Positions 7,686 through 17,404 of a DNA stretch of 64,000 bases are shown here, piece after piece. The stretch comes from Methylomonas sp. UP202 (lineage in GTDB: Bacteria > Pseudomonadota > Gammaproteobacteria > Methylococcales > Methylomonadaceae), in contig NZ_CP123897.1 of assembly GCF_029910655.1 (NCBI RefSeq), positions 3,399,547 through 3,463,546 of the forward strand, read 5' to 3'. The translations under genes were made by a program, and so were the position numbers. How positions within the stretch are numbered: the first letter of the stretch is position 1; every line of letters begins with the position of its first letter. The notes below the pieces were generated by a model. The model had not been told where the DNA came from and did not search any database. It saw only the letters and a program-made list of their open reading frames with translations.

Positions 7686-9002
7686 ATGCCACAACCGTCA
7701 GCCTTCGTCTCCTGGTTCCGCCATTCGTCGCCCTACATCCACGCCCACCGGCGTCGCACCTTCGTGATTTTTTTCGGCGGCAGCGCGGTCGGCGAAGCCG
7801 AATTCGACAATCTGATCCACGATTTTGCGTTGCTGCGCAGTTTGGGCGTGCGGCTGGTGTTGGTGCACGGCATCCGCCAGCAGATCGACGAACGGCTGGC
7901 CGAGCGCGGCGATACGCCGAAGTTTCATCACCATCTGCGCATCACCGACGCGACTACCTTGCAATACGTCAAGCAAGCCGCCGGTCTGGTACGGGTCGAA
8001 ATCGAAGCCTTGTTGTCGATGGGCGTGTCCGGTTCGCCGATGGCCGGCGCCAAGATTCGGGTCGCGTCGGGCAACTTCGTCACCGCTCGTCCGCTCGGGG
8101 TGTTGGACGGCATCGATTATTGCTATACCGGGAAGGTGCGGCGCATCGACAGCGAGGCGATTCACCAGCAGCTCGATCAACACAATGTGGTGCTGATTTC
8201 GCCGATCGGTTATTCGCCCAGCGGCGAGGTGTTCAATTTATCCGCCGAGGAGGTAGCCACCGAGGTCGCCATTGCCTTACAAGCCGATAAATTGATTCTG
8301 TTGACCGAACAAGACTGTTTGTCGCCGGACGAACAACGGCCGCTGCCGCAACTGACGACGGCGCAGGCCGAGGAATTATTGGAAACCACGCCGGATTTCC
8401 CGCCGCCGCTGGCCCGCTCTCTACGCGCGGCGGTGCAAAGCTGCCGGCAAGGCGTGCAGCGGGCGCATTTGATCAACCGCCACGTCGATGGCGCCTTGCT
8501 GCTGGAGTTATTTACCCGCGACGGCGTCGGCACCCTGGTCAGTTCGACCGCTTTCGAAACCATTCGGCCGGCGGCGCTGGACGACATTGCCGGCATCATG
8601 GAACTGATCAAACCGTTGGAAGCGGAAGGCGTGCTGGTCAAGCGCTCCAGGGAGAAACTGGAAATGCAGATCGGCGATTACGTCGTCATCGAACGCGACC
8701 GCCTGATCATCGGTTGCACCGCCTTCCACGCGATGGAAGACGGCAACAGCGCCGAAATCGCCTGTCTGGCGGTACACCCGGACTATCGGCGCGGCGCGCG
8801 CGGCAACAGCCTACTGGAGTATTTGTTCGCCAAGGCCAAGACCGAAGCCGTCAAACGCTTATTCGTGCGCAGTACCCAAACCGTGCATTGGTTCGTCGAA
8901 CGCGGCTTTCACCCCTGCGAACTCGGCGATCTGCCGGAAACGATGCGCGACGGCTACAACTACCAGCGCAATTCCAAGTTGCTGGTCAAGGACATCGTAT
9001 AA
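7686..9002 (+). CDS. argA: Amino-acid N-acetyltransferase (N-acetylglutamate synthase)
   Basis: First enzyme of arginine biosynthesis: glutamate plus acetyl-CoA gives N-acetylglutamate. The 438 residues match the classic bacterial ArgA length. The N-terminal half (about 1-290) is an amino-acid-kinase-like domain with FFGGSAVGE, LVLVHGIRQQID and SPIGYSPSGEVFN, which normally carries arginine feedback control. The C-terminal third is a GNAT acetyltransferase with the acetyl-CoA loop DYRRGARGNSLLEYL and the ending NYQRNSKLLVKDI. The gene stands alone after a REP-like repeat; argG, a later step of the pathway, is at 14.7 kb. Confidence 0.95.
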   Translation: MPQPSAFVSWFRHSSPYIHAHRRRTFVIFFGGSAVGEAEFDNLIHDFALLRSLGVRLVLVHGIRQQIDERLAERGDTPKFHHHLRITDATTLQYVKQAAGLVRVEIEALLSMGVSGSPMAGAKIRVASGNFVTARPLGVLDGIDYCYTGKVRRIDSEAIHQQLDQHNVVLISPIGYSPSGEVFNLSAEEVATEVAIALQADKLILLTEQDCLSPDEQRPLPQLTTAQAEELLETTPDFPPPLARSLRAAVQSCRQGVQRAHLINRHVDGALLLELFTRDGVGTLVSSTAFETIRPAALDDIAGIMELIKPLEAEGVLVKRSREKLEMQIGDYVVIERDRLIIGCTAFHAMEDGNSAEIACLAVHPDYRRGARGNSLLEYLFAKAKTEAVKRLFVRSTQTVHWFVERGFHPCELGDLPETMRDGYNYQRNSKLLVKDIV

Positions 9003-9039
9003 TCGGACCTTTATCCGGATTAAGATTTAGGGAAATGGC

Positions 9040-9492
9040 ATGCTGGACAAACAAGCATTCTTGAATGTCGTCGATCTGACACCGTTGGTCTCGATCGATT
9101 TGGTGATCCGTTCGGAAACGAACGCGATCTTGATGGGCGAACGTCTGAACGAGCCGGCGGCCGGCTATTGGTTCGTGCCCGGCGGCCGGATTTTCAAAAA
9201 CGAAACCTTGGAACAGGCATTCCGACGAATTACGCGGGCCGAACTCGGTATCGAACTGGAGATTAGTCAAGGCCAATTGCTCGGCGGCTTCACGCATCTG
9301 TACGACACCAATTTCGCCAAGGCACCCGGCATCGGCACGCATTACGTGGTGTTGGCCTACCAATTGCGGCTGCCGCTATCGCTAGACCAGTTACCCAGCG
9401 CGCAACACTCGGGCTACCGCTGGCTGGGCGAACACGACGACTTGAGCCGGGTTCACGCCAACAGCCTAGCGTATTTCCCTTACTTGCGCTAA
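9040..9492 (+). CDS. gmm: GDP-mannose mannosyl hydrolase (Nudix)
   Basis: A 150-residue Nudix protein that hydrolyses GDP-mannose to GDP and mannose. The variant Nudix box GGRIFKNETLEQAFRRITRA with Ala-Glu-Leu in place of the usual Glu-Glu-x is the specific signature of this subfamily, as is WFVPGGR before it. The C-terminal part GFTHLYDTNF and THYVVLAYQL also fits. It begins 37 bases after argA and its stop directly abuts the start of cpdA, implying co-transcription. Nudix-cpdA pairs are common, though usually with ADP-ribose pyrophosphatase. Confidence 0.88.
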   Translation: MLDKQAFLNVVDLTPLVSIDLVIRSETNAILMGERLNEPAAGYWFVPGGRIFKNETLEQAFRRITRAELGIELEISQGQLLGGFTHLYDTNFAKAPGIGTHYVVLAYQLRLPLSLDQLPSAQHSGYRWLGEHDDLSRVHANSLAYFPYLR

Positions 9493-10278
9493 ATGAGCAC
9501 CGTCAAAGTCCTGCAACTAAGTGACCTGCATCTGCGCACCGCGGCCGGTGGGACGATGTTGGGCGTCGATACCGAATTATATTTCCGGGAAACCTTGAAG
9601 CGGGCAATGACCGCGCACGGACCGTTCGACTTGATCCTGCTGACCGGCGACCTGACCCAAGACCCTTGCCCCGACAGTTACCGGCGTCTGGCCGGCATCC
9701 TCGCCGCCTACGACACGCCTTGCCTGTGCCTGCCCGGCAACCACGACGATCCGAATTTGATGCGGCTATGGCTGACGGGCGGCAGCGTCGATTGCGGGAG
9801 GAGGATAGCCTTGCCGGGCTGGCAGATCATCGCGCTGAATAGTCGAAAACCCGGCAGTCCGGCCGGCTTTCTGAGTGAATCGGAACTGGCTGAAGCCGCC
9901 GAGCTGTTGACGGCCAATCCGGAACCGGCGTTATTGGCGGTCCACCACCACACATTGCCCTGCGGCAGTCCATGGATGGACCGAATGAAAATCGAGAATG
10001 ACGACGCGTTGATCGAATTGACCGCCCGTTTCCGGCAAATCAAGGCGGTAACCTGCGGTCACTTACACCAGCTATTCGAAGCGGATCGCGCGGGGGTCAG
10101 ATGGTTGGGGATGCCGGCGACTTGTTTTCAATTCAAGCCGGGCGCCGATAAGTTGGAACTGGACCCGCTGCCGCCGGGTTATCGGGTGTTCGAGCTGAGC
10201 GACAACGGCGAATTTTCGTCAGATTGCCATCGGCTGGACATCGAGCAACCGGAACTGGAATTGCTGGCCGACTATTAG
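9493..10278 (+). CDS. cpdA: 3',5'-cyclic AMP phosphodiesterase
   Basis: Metallophosphoesterase of 261 residues that lowers cAMP. The metal-binding motifs are in order: LQLSDLHL (DxH), LLTGDLTQD (GDxxxD), LPGNHDD (GNHD), LAVHHHTLP and the final CGHLHQLFE (GHxH). Length and motif spacing match CpdA. The ATG follows the upstream stop codon without a gap. The 3' end overlaps the convergent rppH gene by four bases, so the two stop codons are interleaved. A cAMP phosphodiesterase implies cAMP signalling in this organism; no adenylate cyclase or Crp gene is in the window. Confidence 0.9.
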   Translation: MSTVKVLQLSDLHLRTAAGGTMLGVDTELYFRETLKRAMTAHGPFDLILLTGDLTQDPCPDSYRRLAGILAAYDTPCLCLPGNHDDPNLMRLWLTGGSVDCGRRIALPGWQIIALNSRKPGSPAGFLSESELAEAAELLTANPEPALLAVHHHTLPCGSPWMDRMKIENDDALIELTARFRQIKAVTCGHLHQLFEADRAGVRWLGMPATCFQFKPGADKLELDPLPPGYRVFELSDNGEFSSDCHRLDIEQPELELLADY

Positions 10279-10802
10279 CCCGCCAGCAAACGGCCGGATA
10301 AATAGCCTTCGGCATTGATGCCGACATCGTTGGCCACCAGCAACGCGCCCAACTCGTCCAAGGCCCGCCGATAGACTCGGCGCTTGAAATACACGACGTC
10401 CTTCATCGGGTACCAATACTCGACCCATTTCCAGTTGTCGAATTCTTGCTTGTGGCCGCAATCGAAACGCACCAAGGACTCGTCGCTCATCAATTTCAGG
10501 ATGAACCAAATCTGCTTTTGTCCTATGCACAAGGGTGTCGAGTTTTTGCGGACATAGCGATCCGGCAGCCTGTAACGCAACCAGTAGCGGGTTCGCCCCA
10601 ACAAATGCACATGTTCGGCGCGCAAGCCGGTTTCCTCCCACAACTCCCGATACATCGCGGTTTCCGGATCTTCGTTGCCGTCGATGCCTCCTTGCGGAAA
10701 CTGCCAGGAATTGGCTCCCTTGCGCTTAGCCCAGAACACGCGACCCTCGTCATTGCAAAGGATAATCCCGACATTCGGCCGGTATCCTTTCGAGTCTATC
10801 AT
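10275..10802 (-). CDS. rppH: RNA pyrophosphohydrolase
   Basis: Nudix hydrolase of 175 residues that removes pyrophosphate from mRNA 5' ends to start decay. It opens [20 protein letters not shown], has [19 protein letters not shown] and the Nudix box [19 protein letters not shown], all hallmark RppH features, and ends with the WVEYWYP and [12 protein letters not shown] segments. Length is typical. It converges on cpdA with a four-base overlap. Confidence 0.95.
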   Translation of the reverse strand: MIDSKGYRPNVGIILCNDEGRVFWAKRKGANSWQFPQGGIDGNEDPETAMYRELWEETGLRAEHVHLLGRTRYWLRYRLPDRYVRKNSTPLCIGQKQIWFILKLMSDESLVRFDCGHKQEFDNWKWVEYWYPMKDVVYFKRRVYRRALDELGALLVANDVGINAEGYLSGRLLAG

Positions 10803-10902
10803 GTCAAAAAACCTGTATGATTTGCCGCCCGGTTACCGATGGTGAAATGCTAAAATCGGCAACCGGCGATCATGAATTAATGACGCAATTGTTCCATAAA
10901 TA

Positions 10903-10933
10903 GGCAGCCGACGCTACCGGCGGCCGTTTTTTT
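10903..10933 (+). terminator. Hairpin with T-run upstream of the HAD phosphatase
   Basis: Stem GGC-A-GCCG (10903-10910) pairs with CGGC-G-GCC (10918-10925) around a seven-base loop, followed by G and seven T. It has the form of a rho-independent terminator on the plus strand, yet no plus-strand gene ends here; it sits 20 bases before the GTG of the next gene. It may be a leader attenuator or the end of a short RNA. Confidence 0.55.
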
Positions 10934-10954
10934 CTTTATCAAGACGGGAAGGCC

Positions 10955-11608
10955 GTGAGCTTAGCGATATTCGATCTGGACAACACGCTGATCGCCGACG
11001 ACAGCGATTTCTTGTGGGGACAATTTTTGGTGGACGCCGGCATCGTCGACAAGGACCACTACGAACAAGCCAACCAGAAATTCTACGAAGACTACAAGCA
11101 CGGCACGCTGGACATCGTCGAGTTTTTGCATTTCTCGCTGGCGCCGCTGGCCTGCCACGAACCGGCCCAGCTCTACCGCTGGCGGGAGGAATTCGTCGAA
11201 ACGCTGATCAAGCCGATTATGTTGGATGCCGCCCACGCCCTGGTGGAACGGCACCGCGCCGCAGGCGATACCTTGCTGGTGATTACCGCGACCAACCGCT
11301 TCGTGACCGAACCTATTGTCAAGCTCTACGGCATCGACAACCTGCTGGCGACGACGCCGGAAATGAAGGACGGCCGCTATACCGGCCGCTTTAACGGTAC
11401 GCCGTGTTTCCAGCAAGGCAAGGTCACGTTATTGCAACAATGGCTGGCCGAATCAGGCGAATCAATAGTTGGCAGCCACTTTTACAGCGACTCACACAAC
11501 GATTTGCCGCTGTTGAATCTGGTGGAGCGGCCGGTCGCCGTCGACCCCGACCCAAAATTGCGCCAGGCCGCCGAGCAAGCCCATTGGCCCATCATCAGCT
11601 TGCGATAG
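10955..11608 (+). CDS. HAD-IB family phosphatase
   Basis: A 217-residue haloacid-dehalogenase hydrolase of subfamily IB (SerB-like). Motif I is FDLDNTL (Asp7 nucleophile, Asp9), motif II is in LLVITATN, and motif III/IV is YSDSHNDLPLL. The start is GTG at 10955, with GGGAAGG seven bases upstream. Members of this subfamily include phosphoserine phosphatase-like and histidinol-phosphatase-like enzymes; the substrate cannot be read from the sequence. A terminator-like hairpin lies just before it. Confidence 0.85.
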   Translation: MSLAIFDLDNTLIADDSDFLWGQFLVDAGIVDKDHYEQANQKFYEDYKHGTLDIVEFLHFSLAPLACHEPAQLYRWREEFVETLIKPIMLDAAHALVERHRAAGDTLLVITATNRFVTEPIVKLYGIDNLLATTPEMKDGRYTGRFNGTPCFQQGKVTLLQQWLAESGESIVGSHFYSDSHNDLPLLNLVERPVAVDPDPKLRQAAEQAHWPIISLR

Positions 11609-11646
11609 GCGCCGCACGCCACCGACAAGCTAATATTGAATCGCTC

Positions 11647-11877
11647 TTATTTTTTCTGTATAAAGAACACCTGTTTATCAACTTCCCTGATGATTTTCAG
11701 CGGGATATGCCCGGCCTGATCGATATAGACGCCGAAATCCAGATGAGCAGCCGGATCGGTGGCAATCACCTTGACGACCGCGCCACTGTCGATTTCCATA
11801 ATCGCTTTCTTGAGCCTCAACAGCGGTAACGGGCATTGCAATCCGCTGGCATCGACTTCCAGATCAAATTTAATCAT
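11647..11877 (-). CDS. TusA/SirA-family sulfur carrier protein
   Basis: A 76-residue sulfurtransferase of the TusA family. The active cysteine is Cys15 in SGLQCPLPLLRLKKA, the defining CPxP motif near the N-terminus. These proteins relay persulfide sulfur, for tRNA thiolation (TusA) or other sulfur routes. It is divergent from cysG with 73 bases between them, and both handle sulfur-related chemistry, though no shared regulation is visible. Which TusA subgroup it belongs to is not decided. Confidence 0.85.
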   Translation of the reverse strand: MIKFDLEVDASGLQCPLPLLRLKKAIMEIDSGAVVKVIATDPAAHLDFGVYIDQAGHIPLKIIREVDKQVFFIQKK

Positions 11878-11950
11878 AACTCACGCGACTCGCTCGCCGT
11901 TTAATTAATAATTACCATAATATCCCACACCACACCGCGAAAATCGAGCC

Positions 11951-13342
11951 ATGGAGTACTTCCCGCTGTTTTTAAACCTGAAGAATCAACCTTGTCTGGT
12001 GGTCGGCGCAGGCGGCGTCGCGGCCCGAAAAATCGAGCTGCTGCGTAAGGCTGGCGCTCGAATCACGGTGGTTGCCATCGAAATTAGCGCCGAGGTCAAC
12101 GGTATCGGCGACCTCGAATTGCACCAAAAGCCCTTTGCCGCCGCCGACATGGACGGCGCGCGCCTAGTGATTTCGGCAACCAACGACCGCGCCACCAACG
12201 AAGCCGTCGCCAAGGCAGCCAACGCACGCGGAATTCCGGTCAACGTGGTCGACAATCCGGATTTGTGCAGCTTCATTTTCCCGGCCATCGTCGACCGCTC
12301 GCCGCTAACGATAGCGATCTCGTCCGGCGGCGTTTCGCCGGTGTTGGCGCGCTTGCTTCGCGCCAAGGTCGAAACCGCCATTCCCGCTGCCTACGGCCGA
12401 CTGGCGACCTTCGCCGAACGTTTTCGACAAACGGTCAAACAACATTTGCCGGACACCAACCGCCGTCGGATGTTTTGGGAAAGTGTCTTGCAAGGCCCCA
12501 TCGCCGAACTGGTGTTTGCCGACCGGATCGACGAAGCCGAATCCCGCCTCAACGAAAGCTTGGCCGCCGATTCTACCCAGTCTCCGCGCGGCGAAGTCTA
12601 TTTGATCGGTGCCGGCCCCGGCGACCCGGACTTATTGACCTTCCGCGCTCTGCGGTTGATGCAACAGGCCGACGTGGTCGTTTACGACCGCTTGGTCTCG
12701 ACCGAGATTCTGGAAATGGCCCGCCGCGACGCCGATAAAATCTATGTCGGCAAACAGCGCAACAATCACAGCTTGCCGCAGGAAGACATCAACGCCTTGC
12801 TCGCGCAACTGGCGTTACAAGGCAAGCGGGTGGCCCGCTTGAAAGGCGGCGATCCGTTTATCTTCGGGCGCGGCGGCGAGGAAATCGAAACCCTGATGCA
12901 ACAAGGCATCCAGTTCCAAGTGGTTCCGGGTATCACCGCCGCCGCCGGCTGCGCCAGTTATGCAGGCATTCCGCTGACCCACCGCGATCACGCCCAATCC
13001 TGCACATTCGTCACCGGCCACCTCAAGGACGGCAACATCAATCTAAACTGGCGCCAGCTTGCCACACCGAATCAAACCATCGTCATCTACATGGGCTTGG
13101 TTGGCCTGGATGTGATTTGCCGTTCGCTGATCGAACACGGTTGCCCGTCCGATCATCCGATTGCCATCGTCCAACAAGGCACCACCCGTCATCAACGGGT
13201 CTTGACCGGCACGTTGAGCAATATGCCCGCGCTAGTAGAAGCGGCTGAATTCAAAGCCCCTACGCTGATTATCGTCGGCAGCGTCATCACATTGCGGGAA
13301 AAATTACAGTGGTTCCATCCGGAAACGGCCCAGCACGCGTGA
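11951..13342 (+). CDS. cysG: Siroheme synthase (multifunctional)
   Basis: Makes siroheme, cofactor of sulfite and nitrite reductases, from uroporphyrinogen III. The N-terminal module (about 1-205) is precorrin-2 dehydrogenase/ferrochelatase with the NAD site [15 protein letters not shown] and the [18 protein letters not shown] motif. The C-terminal module (about 215-463) is uroporphyrinogen-III methyltransferase with [39 protein letters not shown] and the VVPGITAA motif. Total length of 463 matches CysG. The gene is monocistronic by spacing. Confidence 0.96.
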   Translation: MEYFPLFLNLKNQPCLVVGAGGVAARKIELLRKAGARITVVAIEISAEVNGIGDLELHQKPFAAADMDGARLVISATNDRATNEAVAKAANARGIPVNVVDNPDLCSFIFPAIVDRSPLTIAISSGGVSPVLARLLRAKVETAIPAAYGRLATFAERFRQTVKQHLPDTNRRRMFWESVLQGPIAELVFADRIDEAESRLNESLAADSTQSPRGEVYLIGAGPGDPDLLTFRALRLMQQADVVVYDRLVSTEILEMARRDADKIYVGKQRNNHSLPQEDINALLAQLALQGKRVARLKGGDPFIFGRGGEEIETLMQQGIQFQVVPGITAAAGCASYAGIPLTHRDHAQSCTFVTGHLKDGNINLNWRQLATPNQTIVIYMGLVGLDVICRSLIEHGCPSDHPIAIVQQGTTRHQRVLTGTLSNMPALVEAAEFKAPTLIIVGSVITLREKLQWFHPETAQHA

Positions 13343-13430
13343 AAAAATCCCGAATTCAGCGGAAATTAAGTTTTCGTTGGAAGAATCGCCGCGCAAGCCG
13401 ACTCGGGACGGCTTTCACGGTGAAAATTAA

Positions 13431-13459
13431 TTGAATTTTCCGGCGAAACTCCCTATCCT
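13431..13459 (+). promoter_or_regulatory. Candidate sigma-70 promoter of the cytochrome c gene
   Basis: TTGAAT at 13431-13436 and TATCCT at 13454-13459 are separated by 17 bases, a good spacing for a housekeeping promoter. They lie about 70 bases upstream of the cytochrome start and beyond the end of cysG. Confidence 0.45.
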
Positions 13460-13529
13460 TTACCGGCTTGATTTCCCAGGAGCTGTATTGCCAATGCAGT
13501 TCTTTTTTTAATCACAACGAGAGAACACA

Positions 13530-13865
13530 ATGAAAAAATCATTCGTTTTTACCGTAGGTGCGGCATTAATCGCTCTGAGCGGTCAAGTAGCGGCTAACGA
13601 ACAAGAAGAAATCGGTGCAAAAATCTACGAACGCGCTTTTGGCCGTGGTTGCGGCGCTTGCCACGACATCTCATCCAACCCACAACTGAAAGAACTGATC
13701 AAAGCCGGCAAACTGCCTAAAGATCAATTCACGAAAGTGGTAAAAGAAGGCAAAAACGGCATGCCCAAAGCAACTGCGGCGATTATGGAAGTTGGTCCAG
13801 TCAAAAAAGCAGGTTACACCGAAGATCAAGCCATCGACGCGATCTACGCCTATCTGAGCAAATAA
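13530..13865 (+). CDS. Small periplasmic class I cytochrome c
   Basis: A 111-residue exported monoheme cytochrome. A signal peptide occupies about 1-22 (MKK start, Ala-rich core ending QVAA). The heme site is CGACH at 41-45, and Met78 in KNGMPKA is the likely sixth ligand. The mature protein is about 9-10 kDa and Lys-rich, so a soluble electron carrier. In a methanotroph it could serve methanol dehydrogenase or a terminal oxidase, but that is inference. It has its own promoter candidate and a strong terminator, so it is monocistronic; codon choice (many AAA, GAA) differs from neighbours and suggests high expression. Confidence 0.9.
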   Translation: MKKSFVFTVGAALIALSGQVAANEQEEIGAKIYERAFGRGCGACHDISSNPQLKELIKAGKLPKDQFTKVVKEGKNGMPKATAAIMEVGPVKKAGYTEDQAIDAIYAYLSK

Positions 13866-13882
13866 GTTCAAGCTCCAAGGCG

Positions 13883-13921
13883 AAAAAAAGCCGCCTCTCC
13901 GTTAGGAAGGCGGCTTTTTTG
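13883..13921. terminator. Bidirectional rho-independent terminator
   Basis: Perfect stem AAGCCGCCT (13888-13896) with AGGCGGCTT (13908-13916), flanked by an A-run on the left and a T-run on the right, so it can end both the cytochrome mRNA and the convergent minus-strand transcript. Confidence 0.9.
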
Positions 13922-13960
13922 TGTGCCGAGTTTATTGCCTAGTCAGTTTTAGGCGCGCGT

Positions 13961-14590
13961 TCAGTCCCGACTCAAATAATGACGAGCACTCTGCCGATAC
14001 GACGGCAAACGCCGACGGCCGCGTAACCAAACGCCAGCCACCGCCGCGATCATCAAGCCACAGGATACGAAGGTTAGATAGACCAAATCCTTGATGTCTT
14101 CCAGCTCTTGAACCAATACCTGATTGACGACTAGCGCTTCGCCGGGCTTGGCCGATGCAGCGTCGCCCGCGCCGGAATACGAGGCCAGAATTTTTACGTC
14201 ACCTTTCAAATCGCGTATCGTATCCAAGGAATCGGCGACGCTACCGCGCTTGATGTTATCTTCCAACGAGCGCAGTTTGCTCTCGATCGAACCGCTGACC
14301 AAGCCGAATAACTGGCCTTTCAGCGCACTGATTTCGGCCGATAACGCCGGATTTTGGGTGGCATAAGCCATCGAAACGGCCTGGTTTTTCTGAATCTCGT
14401 TCAGCAGATTTTGTCTAGGCAACAAAACGAAACCCAATAAAAAAACCGCTGCCGTCAATGCCGTCACCAGCATTAACAGAAAGCGGTTTGCCTTGATTAG
14501 CGCCTGATCCCGGTGAACACCGGGCATATAGACAATAGCGTGCTTGTCGGTATTGGCATCATCCGGATTAATCTCAGGCATATCGCTCAT
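13961..14590 (-). CDS. Unknown two-TM membrane protein
   Basis: A 209-residue protein I do not recognise. Two hydrophobic segments lie at about 37-57 and 167-188. Between them is a region of about 110 residues with heptad-like patterns (ALSAEISALKGQLFGLV, SKLRSLEDNIKRG) that probably forms a helical periplasmic domain. N- and C-termini would be cytosolic; the C-terminus is Arg-rich. It ends at the bidirectional terminator and is 116 bases downstream of the argG stop on the same strand. The composition fits the genome, so it is probably a real gene. Confidence 0.65.
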   Translation of the reverse strand: MSDMPEINPDDANTDKHAIVYMPGVHRDQALIKANRFLLMLVTALTAAVFLLGFVLLPRQNLLNEIQKNQAVSMAYATQNPALSAEISALKGQLFGLVSGSIESKLRSLEDNIKRGSVADSLDTIRDLKGDVKILASYSGAGDAASAKPGEALVVNQVLVQELEDIKDLVYLTFVSCGLMIAAVAGVWLRGRRRLPSYRQSARHYLSRD

Positions 14591-14706
14591 TATTGTTCTA
14601 GTGTGCTAATCGGGAAGCTTAGTACCGACCGGGCAAACTTCGCCGTCAGCCTATCCCGGCATTATACAAGCTTCGCCAAAAATGTCCCGCATTAAACCGG
14701 TTGCAC

Positions 14707-15918
14707 TCAGCGCGCCTTTTTCGCGGCAATGCGCATCCGCAACGCATTCAACTTGATAAAGCCTTCGGCATCTTTTTGGTTATAAGCACCGCCGTCTTCC
14801 TCGAAGGTGGCGATGTTCTCGTCGAACAGGCTGTCGGTTTCCGAAGCACGGCCGACGACGATGACGTTACCTTTATAAAGCTTCACGCGTACCTTGCCGT
14901 TGACGCGGACTTGCGAGGCGTCGATCATCGTTTGCAGCATCGCCCGCTCGGGGCTCCACCAATAGCCGTTGTAAATTAACGACGCATAACGCGGCATCAG
15001 CTCATCCTTTAAATGCGCCACTTCGCGGTCCAAGGTCAGCGACTCGATCGCTCGGTGGGCTTTTAACATCACGGTACCGGCCGGTGTCTCGTAACAACCG
15101 CGCGATTTCATGCCGACGTAACGGTTTTCGACGATGTCCAAGCGGCCAATGCCGTTGGCGCCGGCGATTCGATTCAATTTTTCCATCACTTGATGCGGAG
15201 TATGCGGAACGTCGTCGATGGCCACGATATCGCCCTGCTTATAAGTTAACTCGATATAGGTAGCCTGATTCGGGGCGCTTTCCGGCGATACGGTCCAGCG
15301 CCACATATCTTCTTCCGGCTCGGTCCACGGATTTTCCAGGATGCGGCCTTCATAGGAAATATGCAGCGAGTTGGCGTCCATCGAGTAAGGCGAGGTTTTG
15401 CCCTTTTTCATTTCGACGGAGATACCGTGACTCTCGGCATAGGCCAACAATTTTTGACGGGAGTTCAAATCCCATTCCCGCCACGGCGCGATGATTTTGA
15501 TGTCCGGGCGCAGTGCGTACGCGCCCAACTCGAAACGAACCTGATCGTTGCCCTTACCGGTCGCGCCGTGGGAAATCGTATCCGCGCCGGTTTCGTTGGC
15601 GATTTCGATCAAACGCTTGGCAATCAGCGGCCGGGCGATCGAAGTACCCAACAAATACTCGCCCTCGTAAATCGTGTTGGCGCGGAACATCGGGAATACG
15701 AAGTCGCGAGCGAATTCCTCGCGCAAATCGTCGATGTAAACTTCCTTGATGCCGGCCGCCTGCGCCTTCGCCCGCGCCGGTTCCAACTCCTCGCCTTGGC
15801 CGATGTCAGCGGTGAACGTGACGACCTCGCATTGATAAACGTCTTGCAACCATCTCAGGATGACCGAGGTATCCAAGCCGCCCGAATAGGCCAACACCAC
15901 TTTTTTTACTTCCGACAT
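14707..15918 (-). CDS. argG: Argininosuccinate synthase
   Basis: Joins citrulline and aspartate with ATP in arginine synthesis. The 403 residues start [20 protein letters not shown] with the PP-loop SGGLDTS, followed by [24 protein letters not shown], the [13 protein letters not shown] [11 protein letters not shown] and the EFxxY-type end. Start at 15918 is chosen because it is the universal start for the family and has AGGT upstream; an in-frame codon seven residues earlier is less good. The waaA gene lies 36 bases upstream on the same strand, so the two may be co-transcribed. Confidence 0.96.
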   Translation of the reverse strand: MSEVKKVVLAYSGGLDTSVILRWLQDVYQCEVVTFTADIGQGEELEPARAKAQAAGIKEVYIDDLREEFARDFVFPMFRANTIYEGEYLLGTSIARPLIAKRLIEIANETGADTISHGATGKGNDQVRFELGAYALRPDIKIIAPWREWDLNSRQKLLAYAESHGISVEMKKGKTSPYSMDANSLHISYEGRILENPWTEPEEDMWRWTVSPESAPNQATYIELTYKQGDIVAIDDVPHTPHQVMEKLNRIAGANGIGRLDIVENRYVGMKSRGCYETPAGTVMLKAHRAIESLTLDREVAHLKDELMPRYASLIYNGYWWSPERAMLQTMIDASQVRVNGKVRVKLYKGNVIVVGRASETDSLFDENIATFEEDGGAYNQKDAEGFIKLNALRMRIAAKKAR

Positions 15919-15954
15919 TGCGTTCTTACCTGTACCCATTGAAAAATGGCCGGA

Positions 15955-17244
15955 TTATACCAAAAATCGGCCGGCCTCCGTTTCGGCCAGACCGGCGACC
16001 AACAACTCGACCACCCCGTCGGTCGCCCCCCGATTGGCTTGCACAAAACCTTCAGCGCGCTCGGCCAACACGCGGCCGGATGTCCTGTCGCGATATAAGT
16101 CCGACACGGCATCCCCGAGCGCCTCGGCGTCGGCGCATTGGCAAGCGGCGCCAACCGCCAGCATCCGGTTGGCGATTTCCTGAAAATTGAACATCCACGG
16201 GCCGAACAGCACCGGCGTGCCGATCGCGGCGGGCTCCAACACGTTATGACCGCCAACCTCGACTAGACTGCCGCCGACGAACGCGGCATCGGCGGCCGCA
16301 TACAATAATTTCAATTCGCCCATGCTGTCGCCGATGTAGACGTCGGTTTCGGTCCGGCACGACATTCCGGAACTGCGCATCAAGACCCGCAGGCCTTGCG
16401 TTTCGCACAGTTTTTGGACGACGCCGAAGCGTTCAGGATGGCGCGGCACGATCATTAACAATAAGGCCGGCATTGCCGCTTTGAGGCGCCGATACTGCGC
16501 CAACAGCAGTTCTTCCTCGCCGGCATGCGTGCTGGCGGCTATCCATACCCACCGCCCGGCGAATGCCGACGCTTTCAAGGCTTTACCCTCCGCCAGGGTG
16601 TTGGGATCGACGGTCACGTCGAATTTGACGTTGCCGACCGTCCGAACTTGAACGGGTCGAGCCCCAATTTCGACGAAGCGTTCGCCATCCTCGACGGTTT
16701 GCACCGCGATCGTGTCGATACAGGCCAGGACAGGCCCGATCAGGCTGGGAATTTTCAGATAGGCGCGCGCCGACCGCGCCGACAGTCGGGCATTGACGAG
16801 AAAAATCGGCACCGAGCGAGCGCGGCATTCGGCAAACAGATTGGGCCAAAGCTCCTTTTCCATAAACACCGCCAAACTCGGCCGGAACCGGCCAAAGAAA
16901 CGCGCGACGACCCAGGGTAAATCGTAGGGCAAATACACGTGTTCGACGCGATCGCCCAATACCGCGGCCACCCGAGCGGAACCGGTCGGCGTCGTCGTCG
17001 TCACCAAAACCGGCAGTTGGGGAAACTTGCTCAACAAGCGCTGGATCAACGGAAACGCCGCTTCGGCCTCGCCGACCGAGACCGCATGAAACCAAATTCC
17101 GCCACCACGGACCGGCCCGCGATAAAAACCCAAACGTTCCCGCCAGCGCAGCCGATAAGCAGGTGCCCGCATTCCCCGCCAATACAGGCGCAACAAAATT
17201 GCCGGCAACAGCAAGCCGAATAAACACGTATAGATAAGACGCAT
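15955..17244 (-). CDS. waaA: 3-deoxy-D-manno-octulosonic acid transferase
   Basis: Inner-membrane glycosyltransferase (family 30) that adds Kdo to lipid IVA during lipopolysaccharide synthesis. The 429 residues match the usual length of about 420. A hydrophobic N-terminal anchor occupies about 1-20, followed by the Arg-rich RLRWRERLGFY, IWFHAVSVGEAEAAFPLI with the catalytic-site Glu, VFMEKELWPNLF, and the C-terminal FVGGSLVEVGGHNVLEPA motif that binds the CMP-Kdo donor. Essential in most Gram-negative bacteria. Confidence 0.95.
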   Translation of the reverse strand: MRLIYTCLFGLLLPAILLRLYWRGMRAPAYRLRWRERLGFYRGPVRGGGIWFHAVSVGEAEAAFPLIQRLLSKFPQLPVLVTTTTPTGSARVAAVLGDRVEHVYLPYDLPWVVARFFGRFRPSLAVFMEKELWPNLFAECRARSVPIFLVNARLSARSARAYLKIPSLIGPVLACIDTIAVQTVEDGERFVEIGARPVQVRTVGNVKFDVTVDPNTLAEGKALKASAFAGRWVWIAASTHAGEEELLLAQYRRLKAAMPALLLMIVPRHPERFGVVQKLCETQGLRVLMRSSGMSCRTETDVYIGDSMGELKLLYAAADAAFVGGSLVEVGGHNVLEPAAIGTPVLFGPWMFNFQEIANRMLAVGAACQCADAEALGDAVSDLYRDRTSGRVLAERAEGFVQANRGATDGVVELLVAGLAETEAGRFLV

Positions 17245-17404
17245 GTTCAGAACCTGAACCAGCTAAGATTTATGCAAACCATGCCATGCCCGGTTTTGGC
17301 GGATAACCGTTGCCCCTTCGCCGCAAGTTTGCCCAGCCTTTCGCTGAACGCGCCAGTCGCCATCAGCGTATACCGGAATCCGATCGTTAACGCTTCCGCC
17401 AGCG

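Noticed and set aside
9003..9039. Possible terminator after argA (AATCGGA/TCCGGATT)
   Set aside because: The stem has a bulge and no T-run follows; co-transcription with the next gene is as likely.
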